Source of the DNA: Rostratula benghalensis | Lineage: Eukaryota > Chordata > Aves > Charadriiformes > Rostratulidae | Assembly (NCBI GenBank): GCA_013399305.1 | Contig: VXAI01000199.1 | Span: 174,134-238,133 of the forward strand | DNA length: 64,000 bases | Reading direction: 5' to 3' | Shown here: positions 49,936 through 60,800 of the stretch, piece after piece | Numbering within the stretch: position 1 is the stretch's first letter | How the letters are laid out: every line of letters starts with the position of its first letter | Made by a program: the position numbers and the translations under genes | Notes under the pieces: model-generated | Database searches by the model: none | Seen by the model: the letters and a program-made list of their open reading frames with translations, nothing else | Told to the model about the DNA's origin: nothing

Positions 49936-50308
49936 CCACAAATCTTTAAACATTTTCCCAAGCAGTTTCCAACAAATCTACAGCTTCCTGAATTGGTGGG
50001 GCTGCAGAAGGTAACAGGAAGCTTCACCTTCCCCAAAAGTCATGCTAGAGTCACAGAAACACATTAACTAAAAAAGTTTTACAAACAAACTCAACCCAGG
50101 ATGGAAATCTACAGGAGCTAAAATGAACTTATCTTTACAAAACCCCACATGACCAGCACTCAACTTTCCTTTCCTGTCTGCCTGCAGCATTCCACATGAT
50201 AACAGAGGGGAACGCGCACCAATATCAAAGGAGCAGTAAAACACCCATCTCACTGACATGTCTAACTCGCCAGACCTCTGCCACTGTTGCATTTCACATA
50301 TCTGATCC

Positions 50309-50332
50309 TTTTTTTTTTTTTTTTTTTTTTTT
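50309..50332. repeat. poly-T tract, 24 bp
   Basis: Uninterrupted T run at the left edge of the CpG island, in C9orf72 intron 1. Confidence 0.9.
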
Positions 50333-50860
50333 AAGCTTGCAAGCTTCCCTAGTAAGATCGTCCAGGTGCATTTCTTCTCAAACTACTTCCCAGGCCCGAC
50401 TGAAAGCGACTAGGCCGTTCCCTTCCAGCTGGTGACCAGCCCAGATGGCAGCAGGGAAGCCGAAGCCGTTTGAGGATCTTAAATGCGATTTCACAGTTTT
50501 GGAGAAAACGAAAGACAGCGTCCGCCACCCCTGTCTCATACGCTTATGGGCTGACGAGAAACTCCCTCTCACCACAGCCCTTCCACCACCAACCCAGGCG
50601 TGCCGCGGCGCACGGCGACCGCCCGCGGGCTGAACCGCCCGCGCTGCCAGCCTGGATCAGGCCCGCTCCGCTCTCTCCAGGTCTGGTCCGAAATTCGGGG
50701 AAGCACCCACCTCCCAGAGAAGCGAGCAACGAGGCGGACCCAGCTCCTTCCCTCTGCCAGCAAGCGGGGCGGGGGGAGAGGGGACGCGGAGGACAAACCA
50801 CCCCACCAGCGGAACGCTCTCCAGCCCGCCCGACCGCCCCAGCCCCGCGCCCGCCTCACC

Positions 50861-50960
50861 TGCGCACCAGCCGCCGCCCCGCGCATGCGCACGTCCCCTT
50901 CCCTCCTGCCCACACAATGGCCGGGCCTCAGCAGCGCTCCCGCGCAGGCGCTGCACCGCC
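50861..50960 (-). promoter_or_regulatory. C9orf72: probable C9orf72 exon 1 and start region
   Basis: Inferred non-coding first exon upstream of the donor at 50859–50858. The transcription start is not visible directly; the NRF1-type motif suggests it lies within about 100 bp. Confidence 0.45.
50881..50890. promoter_or_regulatory. NRF1-type palindrome
   Basis: GCGCATGCGC, an exact core of the NRF1 binding motif, common in CpG-island promoters. Symmetric, so no direction is implied. Confidence 0.7.
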
Positions 50961-51124
50961 CCCCCCCCGCCTCCTCCCGGCCAGGGGCGGTGCCGCACCG
51001 CCCCTCAGGAGCTCGGTCTGGGATGGGGGCCGGAGCTCCTTCGGTGCTTGGCGGAACAGTGGGGGGATCGCTCAGTTGGCTCATGGCAGCGGGGAGGTGG
51101 TGTTACCTCACCACTAGCGGAGGA

Positions 51125-51135
51125 AAGATGGCGGC
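51125..51135 (+). promoter_or_regulatory. YY1-type motif
   Basis: AAGATGGCGGC, the oriented YY1 motif that often lies just downstream of a start site on the same strand. It suggests rightward (divergent) transcription from the island. Confidence 0.55.
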
Positions 51136-51340
51136 CGGCGGAGAGGTGCCTGGGTGGTGTGGCCGCCGCCTCCGCCGCGGGGAGAGCAATGCCGGCGTGC
51201 CCTCGGGAGAGCAGCGCGGGTTGCTCTGTTGGGGCGAACAGACCCAGCTCAGCCCCACGGCCGGGACGAAAATCAGGTGCAGCTTGTGAGGGAAGACAGA
51301 AGCAGCCCCGGCTGCAAGTATCTGGGGAAACCATGTTGTG

Positions 51341-53894
51341 CCAGGTGCGTCGTTGTATGAAAAGGGCGTTTAAGCTTAAAACAGGAACTTAGTAATGACA
51401 GCATTAGGTTAGTGTGCAAACATAAGTGTGCAGAACAGTGAAGATACTCTTGTTTGAGCTTCACTTAGTTTCACAAGTACGTGGTAAGTTCCTTTACGTC
51501 CTATTCTGCAATCGTGCTGGATGAAAATCACTATAGTCACTTAACTTGCAAGAGGTGCTTACTTATTTAGAGCCTAAGGAGACAAACCAACCCCTCTGAT
51601 ACAACAACACATCTCTAGTCCTGCAAGTTCACTTACCTCTGCTGTACCCTGAGGAATTGTGTCTTGACCAGCTTGAACAGGCCCATACAGAGTCTTCACA
51701 GGGCACAACAGACTTGAAACAGTGATGTTCTTGAGCCCTATCCTCCCAATTTAGCCACAGAATTCACCTTCCTCCAAATGCCTTTAATCTCAGCTAATTG
51801 AATGGCTTCACATTGGCAAATGTAGTCTTCAGCCAGCTAAAATTTGTCTTTCGGATTGCTTTTATTAGTGATATTTAAATCAAACTCTGAACATAAAATG
51901 AGTTACCTCTGTGTTTTGGGCTGTAGTTTTAGCTTGTGAGAAGCAGAGCTCCAATAAAAGTAAATAACTACATAAAATTTATGCGATTTATGATTTGTAA
52001 CAAATTTGAAATTTACACAAGAGCTTGGAGGAACAGTAGAATTAAATTCTACTTTTAAAAATTGCTGGCATTTAATTTGAATGTAAAGATGAGACATAAA
52101 ACTGGAATTAAATGGATGTTAACTGCTTCTCGTAGTCACTAATCTCTATGGTAAGAAGAGTCCTTTGGTGTTAGATAAGTAACACCAAATTAGGAAAACT
52201 GGACTTCAGGAATGGGGAAGTAAGGTTCATCTTTACTTTGTCACTGAATTGTTGTGTGGCTTTGCATAAGACACTTGGTATTGCTGCATCAATTTTGCCT
52301 TTAGAAACTGCTTTGAGAGCTCTGTGTTTACTAGCAATTCACCATGTTATCTGCAAAGAAATAGTAGCATGAATTACAAATCCTTTCTTTTTTCTTGAAG
52401 TAATGGATGAGCCTCGGTAATTGCCACAGTGGTGTAGGCATAGTGAAATTTCTGCTTGTTGGAGCAACACGTATCATTGTCCTTATTGGTTTTTTTTCTT
52501 CAATTTTTTCATACTATCTTCAGGCAGACGACAGAGTAACAATCTCATTGTGTGTGATTTGAGAAGTCAACAATATTTCTGCCAGTGCCTTTTGCGGGCA
52601 CATCATAGAAGTGGTGACAGGCTGCAGAGTAAGCAGATTTTTTCCCCTGACAGAAAATACATCTGGCTCTGAGGCTTAATGCTGCACATCTGCAAGGATA
52701 TTAATTAGAGAGTGTGAAATACAGAGAAGATGAAAAACGAGATCAGGTTGTGAGCTCAAGCAAAAATACATTTCAGGGGTTTTTTTATATTTTCAGTATG
52801 GCATCATGAATCACCATTTTGACTCGTGTTATGCTTGTGTACAAAGGCAAAAATGGAAAGGAATGACATAAAATACAGAGAAATTCAGCTTCTTGGCTGG
52901 GTGGAGAAAGGCCATGGAAACACAAGGTATTGCCTAACTACGCTGCACTGAAACTATGCATGCACTTGAGCCAGTGCAAGTTTGCACTGCTGGAAGAAGC
53001 TAATCTTGAAGAAACATAATTTCACAGTAGTAGAACTAATGTTTTCCAGCCAGATCAGATTCCCACAAAATTAATTTACACGAAAAAAGACAGCAAATGA
53101 GAGAGGTTGGTTGGGGCTGCAAGAAGCAGGAATGTGCTTAGTGGTGGTGCAGAAATCTGTGTTGAGATTTCACTTTATGCATGTATTAGCAACAGATTTA
53201 GCTCTAAAAAAACCCCAAAGCTTGCACTCCCCAATCCCCAGCTTTTCATTCTTGCAACAGCGGAAAGGTGGGACTTTCCACAATGTCTGGTTTATGGTTT
53301 AAGGCTGTAGTTTCACATCTGTGTTAAAACCACGGAAGGGTGCTAGCACTGTCATATATATGCAGTGTCTCATTACTAGTTTTGACTTGTTTTTAGAAAC
53401 ACTGGCCTTAGTAAGTGCTAGGGCTCATGCAAATTTGAGCGTGTCCTGTGAAGGTAAATCCATTTCACACAATTTCTGGTATTGATTTTAGCTGCATCCC
53501 ACCAGTTATTTGTATCTGGGTTCTGCTGTCCCAGGCTGCTGTCATTTCCATCTTAATATTTTACAGATCTCTCAGTGCACAGACATGAGTGGGTAGGGAC
53601 CCATTAGTTACTGTGACAGAAAGCAGCCTGCAATTCTAGAGACGCTCAGTGGAAGTTAACAATTTTCAAATGGAATTTTAATATTTTTTTTTTCGTGATC
53701 CTTTTATACATAGAAAGGGTGATTTCTTCTTTTAAAGAAAAGTATTAGATCCTTCAAACCCTCGTGACAATGGTAAAACTCCAACAAAATTGCTATGTAA
53801 GTGGATAGTAGGGGGCAGAATATACATAACTAAAGAGCTTTTCAGGCAATAGCTGCTTTGGAGTTTGGGGAACCTTGCGCTTCCGCTGTCTGGA
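51341..53894. other. intergenic DNA right of C9orf72
   Basis: No coding gene is visible. A strong + strand splice donor, CGTG|GTAAGTT at 51483/51484, could end the first exon of a divergent non-coding transcript. Otherwise AT-rich. Confidence 0.4.
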
Positions 53895-54026
53895 TAGAGA
53901 GGTTGACATAGTGCTTAGTGATATGGTTTAGTGATGGGTTGTTGTTTTCCATTAGAGTTAGATTGCTAGTTCAACTACGTGATCTCAAAGGTCCCTTCCA
54001 ACCTAGACAATACTATGATTCTATGA
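53895..54026 (+). mobile_element. CR1 LINE 3' end
   Basis: Sense CR1 terminus: GTGCTTAGTGATATGGTTTA, TCTCAAAGGTCCCTTCCAAC and the terminal CTATGATTCTATGA. Confidence 0.9.
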
Positions 54027-57000
54027 CAGATGGCCATTAGTTTTACACAACAGCAATTCGGCTTTGTACAAGTTGGACAGACAGACAGTAGATTTAGGCA
54101 GTAAAGATCATTAACTCTTCCTTGCCTCCTGAAATCACACTATCAGTTCTCCTTAAGTTGCCACAAATTTAAAAAAATGGAAAACTGAATTTGGTGTCTT
54201 TAAAGATGCCTAGCATTGATAAGAAATAAATAAAAAATTCTAAAGGTGATATTGTTGCATTTGTGATGGAGCAGTAGTAATGTGAGCTGCCAGGCTTTTG
54301 TTGATTCCATAGTTGCTTTCCAAACACAGCAAAACAGGATCTGTTATAATAAGCATCAGAGTAGTTTTTGGTTGGCAAAACAAGAGGAATGTGGAGTCCA
54401 CACCACATTGCTGCAGCACGAATTAGGAATAAGTAAATTGTAAAACTCAAGAACAGAAGAATCCACCACTGAGGTACCCCCAGCTTTGTTGTTTTACTCT
54501 AACACCACTGAAGGAGTATACTGTCTCAATAAGATAATAAATGGTGTTAAAGCAAACATACACCAAACCATGCAGAGTTTAGCTGAGTGTAGAGACAGAT
54601 GTGTCACTCTCAGTCCTGTGATTTGTATAGCTCTCAGATGTGCTTTGTAAAACTAAGCTTCTCATAGCAGTAAGAGCTTAGCTAAGACAAATTTCCGTGG
54701 TCCAGGTTAAGATAATGAATCTATTTGTCCAACATCTTTCTAAGGCTCAAAGGCATTGTTCAGGTGCAGTTACACAGCTGCCTTAAGTCAAATATAAATT
54801 CACACAGCTGTTGAAAACAGCTGGTCTGGTCTCTTTTCCCAGCCCCTGGTGAGTGGTCCCACTTTCCTTATCCTACTTGTATTAACATAAGCTTGTGATG
54901 ATACAAGCTAGCTGCACAGCAGATGGGGCTCATCTGTCTGAAAACCAATTTCTTTTTCTTTAGGGTAGGTAGGCAAGCAGGCAAACCTAACTTTGGGAAT
55001 AATATACAGAAGCAAGCATATATCATTGTGTCATATTAAGATCTATAAATAAAACAAAATTGGTCATAACCCAAGACCATATTTTAAAATAGTCGATGTA
55101 TATGTTGGGCAATTTTCAAGCTTGAAAGATTGGAAAAACAACTTCACCAAAAATCTTATACACATTAAAAATTAAAATGGCAAGATAAACTAGAGCAGCA
55201 TTTCTTGTTAGGATCATTACATAAACCACTTCTTCCTCAATTTCACTTCTTCTGTTTAGTTTTACTTCTCTCACTGGGGAAGACTAAGATGTATTGATGA
55301 AAATCTGTGGAAATATACTGTTTTTAACATACTGTAGATAGCTCCTGCAGTTTGTCATGGTCATCCTTGCTGCTAGCAACCAAGACGTCTTAAAGGAGTT
55401 TCAAGCAGAGGAAATCTTGTTCTTTCCTCCAAGGCTTATGAAAATTGCCTAATTTACTCTATTAGGACAGGTGGTTTAGGGAGATATTTTAAAGTCTCCC
55501 ATATGAGTATATTAGTCTCTATCTATTAATGGGTGGGAGACTGTCAAGTCCTCTCATGGACCTTGCAACTGCCATGTGAGGCGCTCTTTGGATAGCAAAA
55601 CTGACCAGGTACCTGCCATCACTGAGCAGGCTGTGCTAAGGATTGCATTCCCTTCACGGTCAGGTATGGCTGGACAGAATTATGGTGTGTTATATTTGAT
55701 GGACATTTCTGTACCTTATGTTTGCTGATGTGTTAGTACTTTAATTCATGAGGGAAAGGACATCAGGAAAGCCAGCAAAGACAATGCATAATCCTCTTGC
55801 CTTTTTTTTTTTTTTAAGTTCAAAGATTTTTACTTTGATACTAAAAATGAGACTGAAGACTTTAGTTTGTTTAAGGTTTGAATCTAACACAGCGTATATT
55901 TTGCAGTACCTTGCCCGGTATCTGTTCATAGATACAAAGCATTTTCATGAGCCCTGGCATAATAACTATTGAGATGTGGTATTTCTGTAGTTGAAGGTCT
56001 TTCTTCCACTTTTAACAGAATGCTAAAGTACAGACTTTTAAAAAACATTGATTTTCTACTTCATTATTCCCAGTGTCATTTCCTCTTGAAAAAAGGTCAC
56101 TGTTTTTAAAGACATCTGTCTGATTGCTATCAGAAGTGTTACTGTACCATTCTAGGGATGGGGAATCTTATAATTTTGGAAGGAAGTATGTAACTTCTTA
56201 CAAAATTACCATCATGTTCTCTCAAGGTACACTCATATACACTGTTAAGTAGCATGGCAACATCCAGTTTCTGTTTTAGCTATGGAATGGGTCCAAGACT
56301 TGCTGCAGACTCAGCAGAAACTGTTTGGGAGGTGAGTAACAAGCCCATGATGGGTAGAAAGTGTTCTCATGTAGTATCTGAGGTCAATGATCATAGGTTT
56401 GATGCAACCTTGAAGTTTTTGTGGGAAAAAAGGCAGGTGCTTTCTGAAGTCAAGGTCTGTTTCAAGGGAAAGCAGCAGGGTTATTCTGATATCTAACGCT
56501 GTTGTGGTCCAGCCTTATCAGGTCTCCTTAGTGTCACCAAAGAACAGTGCTACATAAGACTTCATATAAACTGAAGGTTGCTGGGGACAAGCGGGAGTAA
56601 TCCAAGGTCAGACCCAAACTCAAAAGCAGCCAATAGCTTGTTGTCCAATTTGAGACCCAGTGTTAAAATTTGCTCAGAGGGCAGCCAGATTTGCTACTGC
56701 CACCACAAGCAGACATTATAAATCTTCCTTCTGAATTCTTAGTATATGCAGTTTTCTGTAGTTGAGCAGTTTGATTGGATCACTGACTGTTGCACCTCTG
56801 CTTCATAATGTTTTCCCAATAAGAAACCATTTGCTTTTCACTTGTTACCTTGGATACATCTATATATTCCTAGTACCACAACACATTAAAGCAATGTACA
56901 AAGCTGGTGCCATAACCATTGGTAGCGTGGTACGTGCTTCACACAAGATGACTGCACTCATGAAATAATGAACCCTAGGGTGCAGCGTCACTTAAAACAT

Positions 57001-57251
57001 AGCAAATAAGGCTGCAGGTAATAGCCAGGATCAGCTATATCACAATCTTGACAGATTTTCACTAACCTGATCAGCCATGAAAATGTTTCTTAGGTCCCTT
57101 GTTTATCATTGCAAAAAAGTATTAGAATGAGGAACTTCAGGGGTTTGGAAGTCTTGAGAACATGGCAGAAGACCGATGTCTACTAAAAGTTGTGAAAGCC
57201 TACTAACACAGGTGGGTCTCATCTTTACTGCAAGAGTAATTGTGATGTTTC
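54027..57251. other. intergenic DNA, no gene seen
   Basis: AT-rich sequence without recognised genes or elements. A T-run lies at about 55803–55816. Short frames have no domain. Confidence 0.45.
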
Positions 57252-57379
57252 AGGTAGGCCAGGCTGGATGAGGCTTTGAGCAACCTGCTCTAGTGGGAGA
57301 TATCCCTTCCCATGGAAGGGGGGATGGAACTTGATGATCTTTAAGGTCCCTTCCAACTCTAACCGTTCCATGATTTTAT
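57252..57379 (+). mobile_element. CR1 LINE 3' end
   Basis: Sense CR1 terminus with GGCTGGATGAGGCTTTGAGC, GGAACTTGATGATCTTTAAG and CGTTCCATGATTTTAT. A second CR1 of the same direction starts about 50 bp further on. Confidence 0.9.
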
Positions 57380-57431
57380 TTCACAATGCTATTTTAAGTG
57401 TAGGCTGTTGGATTTGTTTTATAATGACTCA

Positions 57432-57776
57432 TGAATGTTTATAAATATGTAAAGGGTGAGTGTCAGGAGGATGGAGCCTGGCTCTTCTCAGTGACAGGCA
57501 ATGATAGGACAAGGGGCAATGGGTACAAGTTGGAACACAGGAGGTTCCACTTAAATATGAGGAAAAACTTCTTCACGGTGAGGGTGATGGAGCATTGGAA
57601 CGGGCTGCCCAGAGAGGTGGTGGAGTCTCCTTCTCTGGAGACATTCAAAACCCATCTGGACGCGTTCCTGTGTGACCTGATCTGGGTGTTCCTGCTCTGG
57701 CGGGGGGATTGGACTGGATGATCTTTCAAGGTCCCTTCCAATCCCTGATATTCTGTGATTCTATGATTCCGTGACT
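57432..57776 (+). mobile_element. CR1 LINE 3' region
   Basis: Sense copy with the readable C-terminus of ORF2: [40 protein letters not shown] and [15 protein letters not shown]. The 3' UTR follows and ends in TTCTGTGATTCTATGATTCC. The best-preserved CR1 end in the window. Confidence 0.93.
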
Positions 57777-60019
57777 CGCAGCTCTAGAACTGCAGAAATG
57801 TTCAAATCCCCATTGTCGAACGTGTTCTAAATGTTGTGTCATATTTAGTGACATGAAATTAATTGGTAAACAATGAATTATGCATTCAGGATCACTGTCA
57901 GCAGTATGAAGATAAACTGATACTAAATGTTTGCAAAATACTAACAGCCACTTTGAAATTTTTGTGTGTTAATATAATCCAAAAATGTTATGTCATCTGT
58001 GTATGCTTCACCCTACTGAGTTAAGTGGATGATTGGGTATGTAGGTCACAAGCTGATGTCACCTCTTCTGAGTACTGTGGTGTGTGACAGGGTGCTCCAG
58101 CTGTACCTGCACCTCTGCCACCCCAGCAGCCCAGACCCACATGCCCCTGAGGAAACCCCTGGCAAGGTTCCCTAGGCACATGGCAATGGAGGTTCCCTCC
58201 TCTGCAAACTCCACAGTGGTGGGGTGCAGGTGCCCAGAGATGCTCTGCAGCAAGAATGGTCTGACTGCCCCAGCAGCTCTCAGGGTATCTGAGGGCTGCC
58301 CTTATTCTTCCTCACTGCTGTGAACAATTTTGCTGCTTTTATACTGCTTTTCAGGTTGGCCCCTTCTTTCTTTGCCAAAGTCTCTCTTAATTGCCTGATT
58401 ACTGTTTCATCCATCTGATAGTCATCTTTATCTTTAGCATTATCAGTGTTGGACGAATGCCCCTGAGAACAGTTTAGGGCATCCCATTCATGTTCACGAT
58501 TACACTAATGTCCCTATCTGATCTGCTCTTCTTATCTGGATGGCTGAGTAAGAAGAGGGGCCTTGTGGGGATCCCAACAATCACTCTCATACATTAGCTA
58601 TCGGAAATCTGAGCAGGGAATTAAACATGGAAAAATGGTTTTATCACTGAAAGGAAAGGATGAGGAGCTGTAAGAGCCAAATTCTGTCCTGCCAGCTTGC
58701 ATATTTCTAACTTGCCACACATTTAAATGTAAAAGCTCAAGGCATTGTAAGGGTGAAAAACAAAACATGGAATCTTAGAACCAGGACAGGGATAAACTTT
58801 AGATAAAAAAAAAAAAAATACCACTGCAGTAATTTCTACACATACTTACAGTGATGATCTCTCTCTCTTCTAGGCGTGTGACATAGCATTCCATATTAAA
58901 CATCCAACACCTAATATGAGTTAGCTTTACTGTTATGCATACTACATGACCAGGTACAGTTGTCTGTCTCTGTAACTGATTTATGGTCTCCTAATTCTAG
59001 AGGAAAACAAACTGTAACCAGAACTTCAGAAGGTCTAGGGGGTAATTCCCAGAGGCTAGATAACACAGGTTTGGTGCTCTGATAGTGTTTTGAACCTGTA
59101 TTTCTTCAGTTAAAATACATGAAAAGAGTCTTAGTGACACTGTTGTGATCTGTGCCTGGAATACCACCAGCTGAAGGGTGATCACAATTTTATGGAGCTA
59201 TGAATGTTGAGATCGTGTACCAAGCTGTTTTGTTGGCTTCATTGTCTCACTGCCAGCTCATTTGAATCTCCTCATTCAATTCTTTTGCCATTGTTAAGGC
59301 ATTTACAGGTGTTGAAGAATCTAATTTTTTCTTTCAGCAAAAATACTCTGCTACCCAAAATGTGTGTGTTGTTAGAGCAGCATCCTGCTGCTGCTATTTC
59401 ATCCCTGTGTGACAGAAGACACCAGCTGGATTTTATGCAGGGCATTCTTACAAACTCTTAAGTGCATAAACTTTTTTATTCCTCCTCTTGAGCTAAACAA
59501 AATTACTACAGCTGTTGCCCTGTACCTCCAAGGACAAAGAAATATATTGCACTCCACTTAGCCATACTAAAAGTGCATGTCCAAGTCTTGCCTTCAAGAC
59601 ACATAGCACCCACCTCCAAGCAGAGGCTGTGGGAGTAATTTGTAAGCAGAATATAGCAGTAGTTCTTCATTAAGGGGTAGCAGGATGCTCAGATAGATAG
59701 CAAGGTGGTGACGAACTGGCACCTCTGGCATTCTCTGCTGGCTTTCTTGATCTCATAATTAGATACTTGATTATCCATCAACCCTGTCCTCCTGTCACCT
59801 TGCTGCCACCACTGGCTGTAGCTCCAGCCCAAATGCTGTTCTTGAACTTCCCAGGGCTGTATGTCACTCAGGAGCCATCCCTACAGACTACTGGGCAGCA
59901 AAGAAAAATGGCGGTTCCTTAGAATCATGGGATTTGCCAAGTCTCTCATCCTTTCCATATGGGAAGGTACTTAAAATCCAGATACAGCTTAGCACTGTGT
60001 CTTCATGTGGAAGGAGCCC
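57777..60019. other. intergenic DNA, no gene seen
   Basis: A GC-richer patch near 58060–58330 gives frames open on both strands but no recognised protein. An A-run lies at about 58807–58819. Confidence 0.45.
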
Positions 60020-60800
60020 CATAGAATCATAGAATTGTCTAGGTTGAAAGGGACCTTTAAGATCATCTAGTCCAACCATCATCCTAACTCTAACAGAAAA
60101 CAACCAGCCATCACTAAACCATGTCACTAAGCACTATGTCAACCCATCTTTTGAATGCCTCCAGGGATGGTGCCTCAACCAATTCCCTGGGCAGGCCATT
60201 CCAATGCTTAATAACCCTTTCTGTTTAAAAGTTTTTCCTGTTATCCAATCTGAACCTCCTCTGGTGCAACTTGAGGCCATTTCCTCTTGTCCTATTGCCT
60301 GTGACTTGGGAGAAGAGACAGACTCCTGCCTCCTTACAACCTCCTTCCAGGTAGTTGTAGAGAGTGATAAGGTTTTCCCTCAGCCTCCTCCACGCTGAAC
60401 AGCCCCAGCTCCCTCAGCCTCTCCTCATGAGACATACTCTCTAGACGCCTCACCAGCTCTGTAGCCCTTCTCTGGACCCTCTCCAGCACCTCAATGTCTT
60501 TTTTCTGCCAAGGGGCCCAAAACTGGACATAGTACTTGAGATGGGGCCTCACCAGTGCCGAGTGCAGGGGCTGATCGCCTCCTGAATCCTACTTATCCGT
60601 GTTCTTGATACAGACCAGGATGCTGTTTACCTTCTTGGCCACCTGGGCACGCTGCTGGCTCATGTTCAGACAACAGTCGACCAACACCTCCAGGTCCTTT
60701 TCTGCCAGGCAGCTCTCCAGCCACTCTTCCCCAAGCCTGTAGCCCTGCATGGGGCTGTTGTGACTCAAGTGGAGGACCCTGTACCTTGCCTTAGGTGCAA
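60020..60800 (-). mobile_element. CR1 LINE 3' region, reverse
   Basis: Reverse-oriented CR1 from CCATAGAATCATAGAATTGT (3' end) into ORF2. The minus strand reads [37 protein letters not shown] and [19 protein letters not shown] (about 60390–60552). Conserved ORF2 sequence continues to about 60795. Frames are broken. Confidence 0.93.

Larger units (their letters stand above)
50380..51340. promoter_or_regulatory. C9orf72: C9orf72 CpG-island promoter, probably bidirectional
   Basis: About 1 kb of CpG-dense sequence at the 5' end of C9orf72. On the minus strand the best first-exon donor is GCGCAG|GTGAGG with the exon ending at 50860, so exon 1 is non-coding as in human. Just upstream is an NRF1-type palindrome (50881–50890), and further on a close variant (50942–50951). 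On + an AAGATGGCGGC YY1-type site lies at 51125–51135. A G4C2-type hexanucleotide array, which in human sits in intron 1 here, is not present. Long GC-rich frames across the island are not credible genes. Confidence 0.85.

Noticed and set aside
50470..51289. Open frames of 171–229 codons on both strands of the right CpG island
   Set aside because: Same cause: overlapping GC-rich frames in a promoter island with biased composition and no family resemblance.
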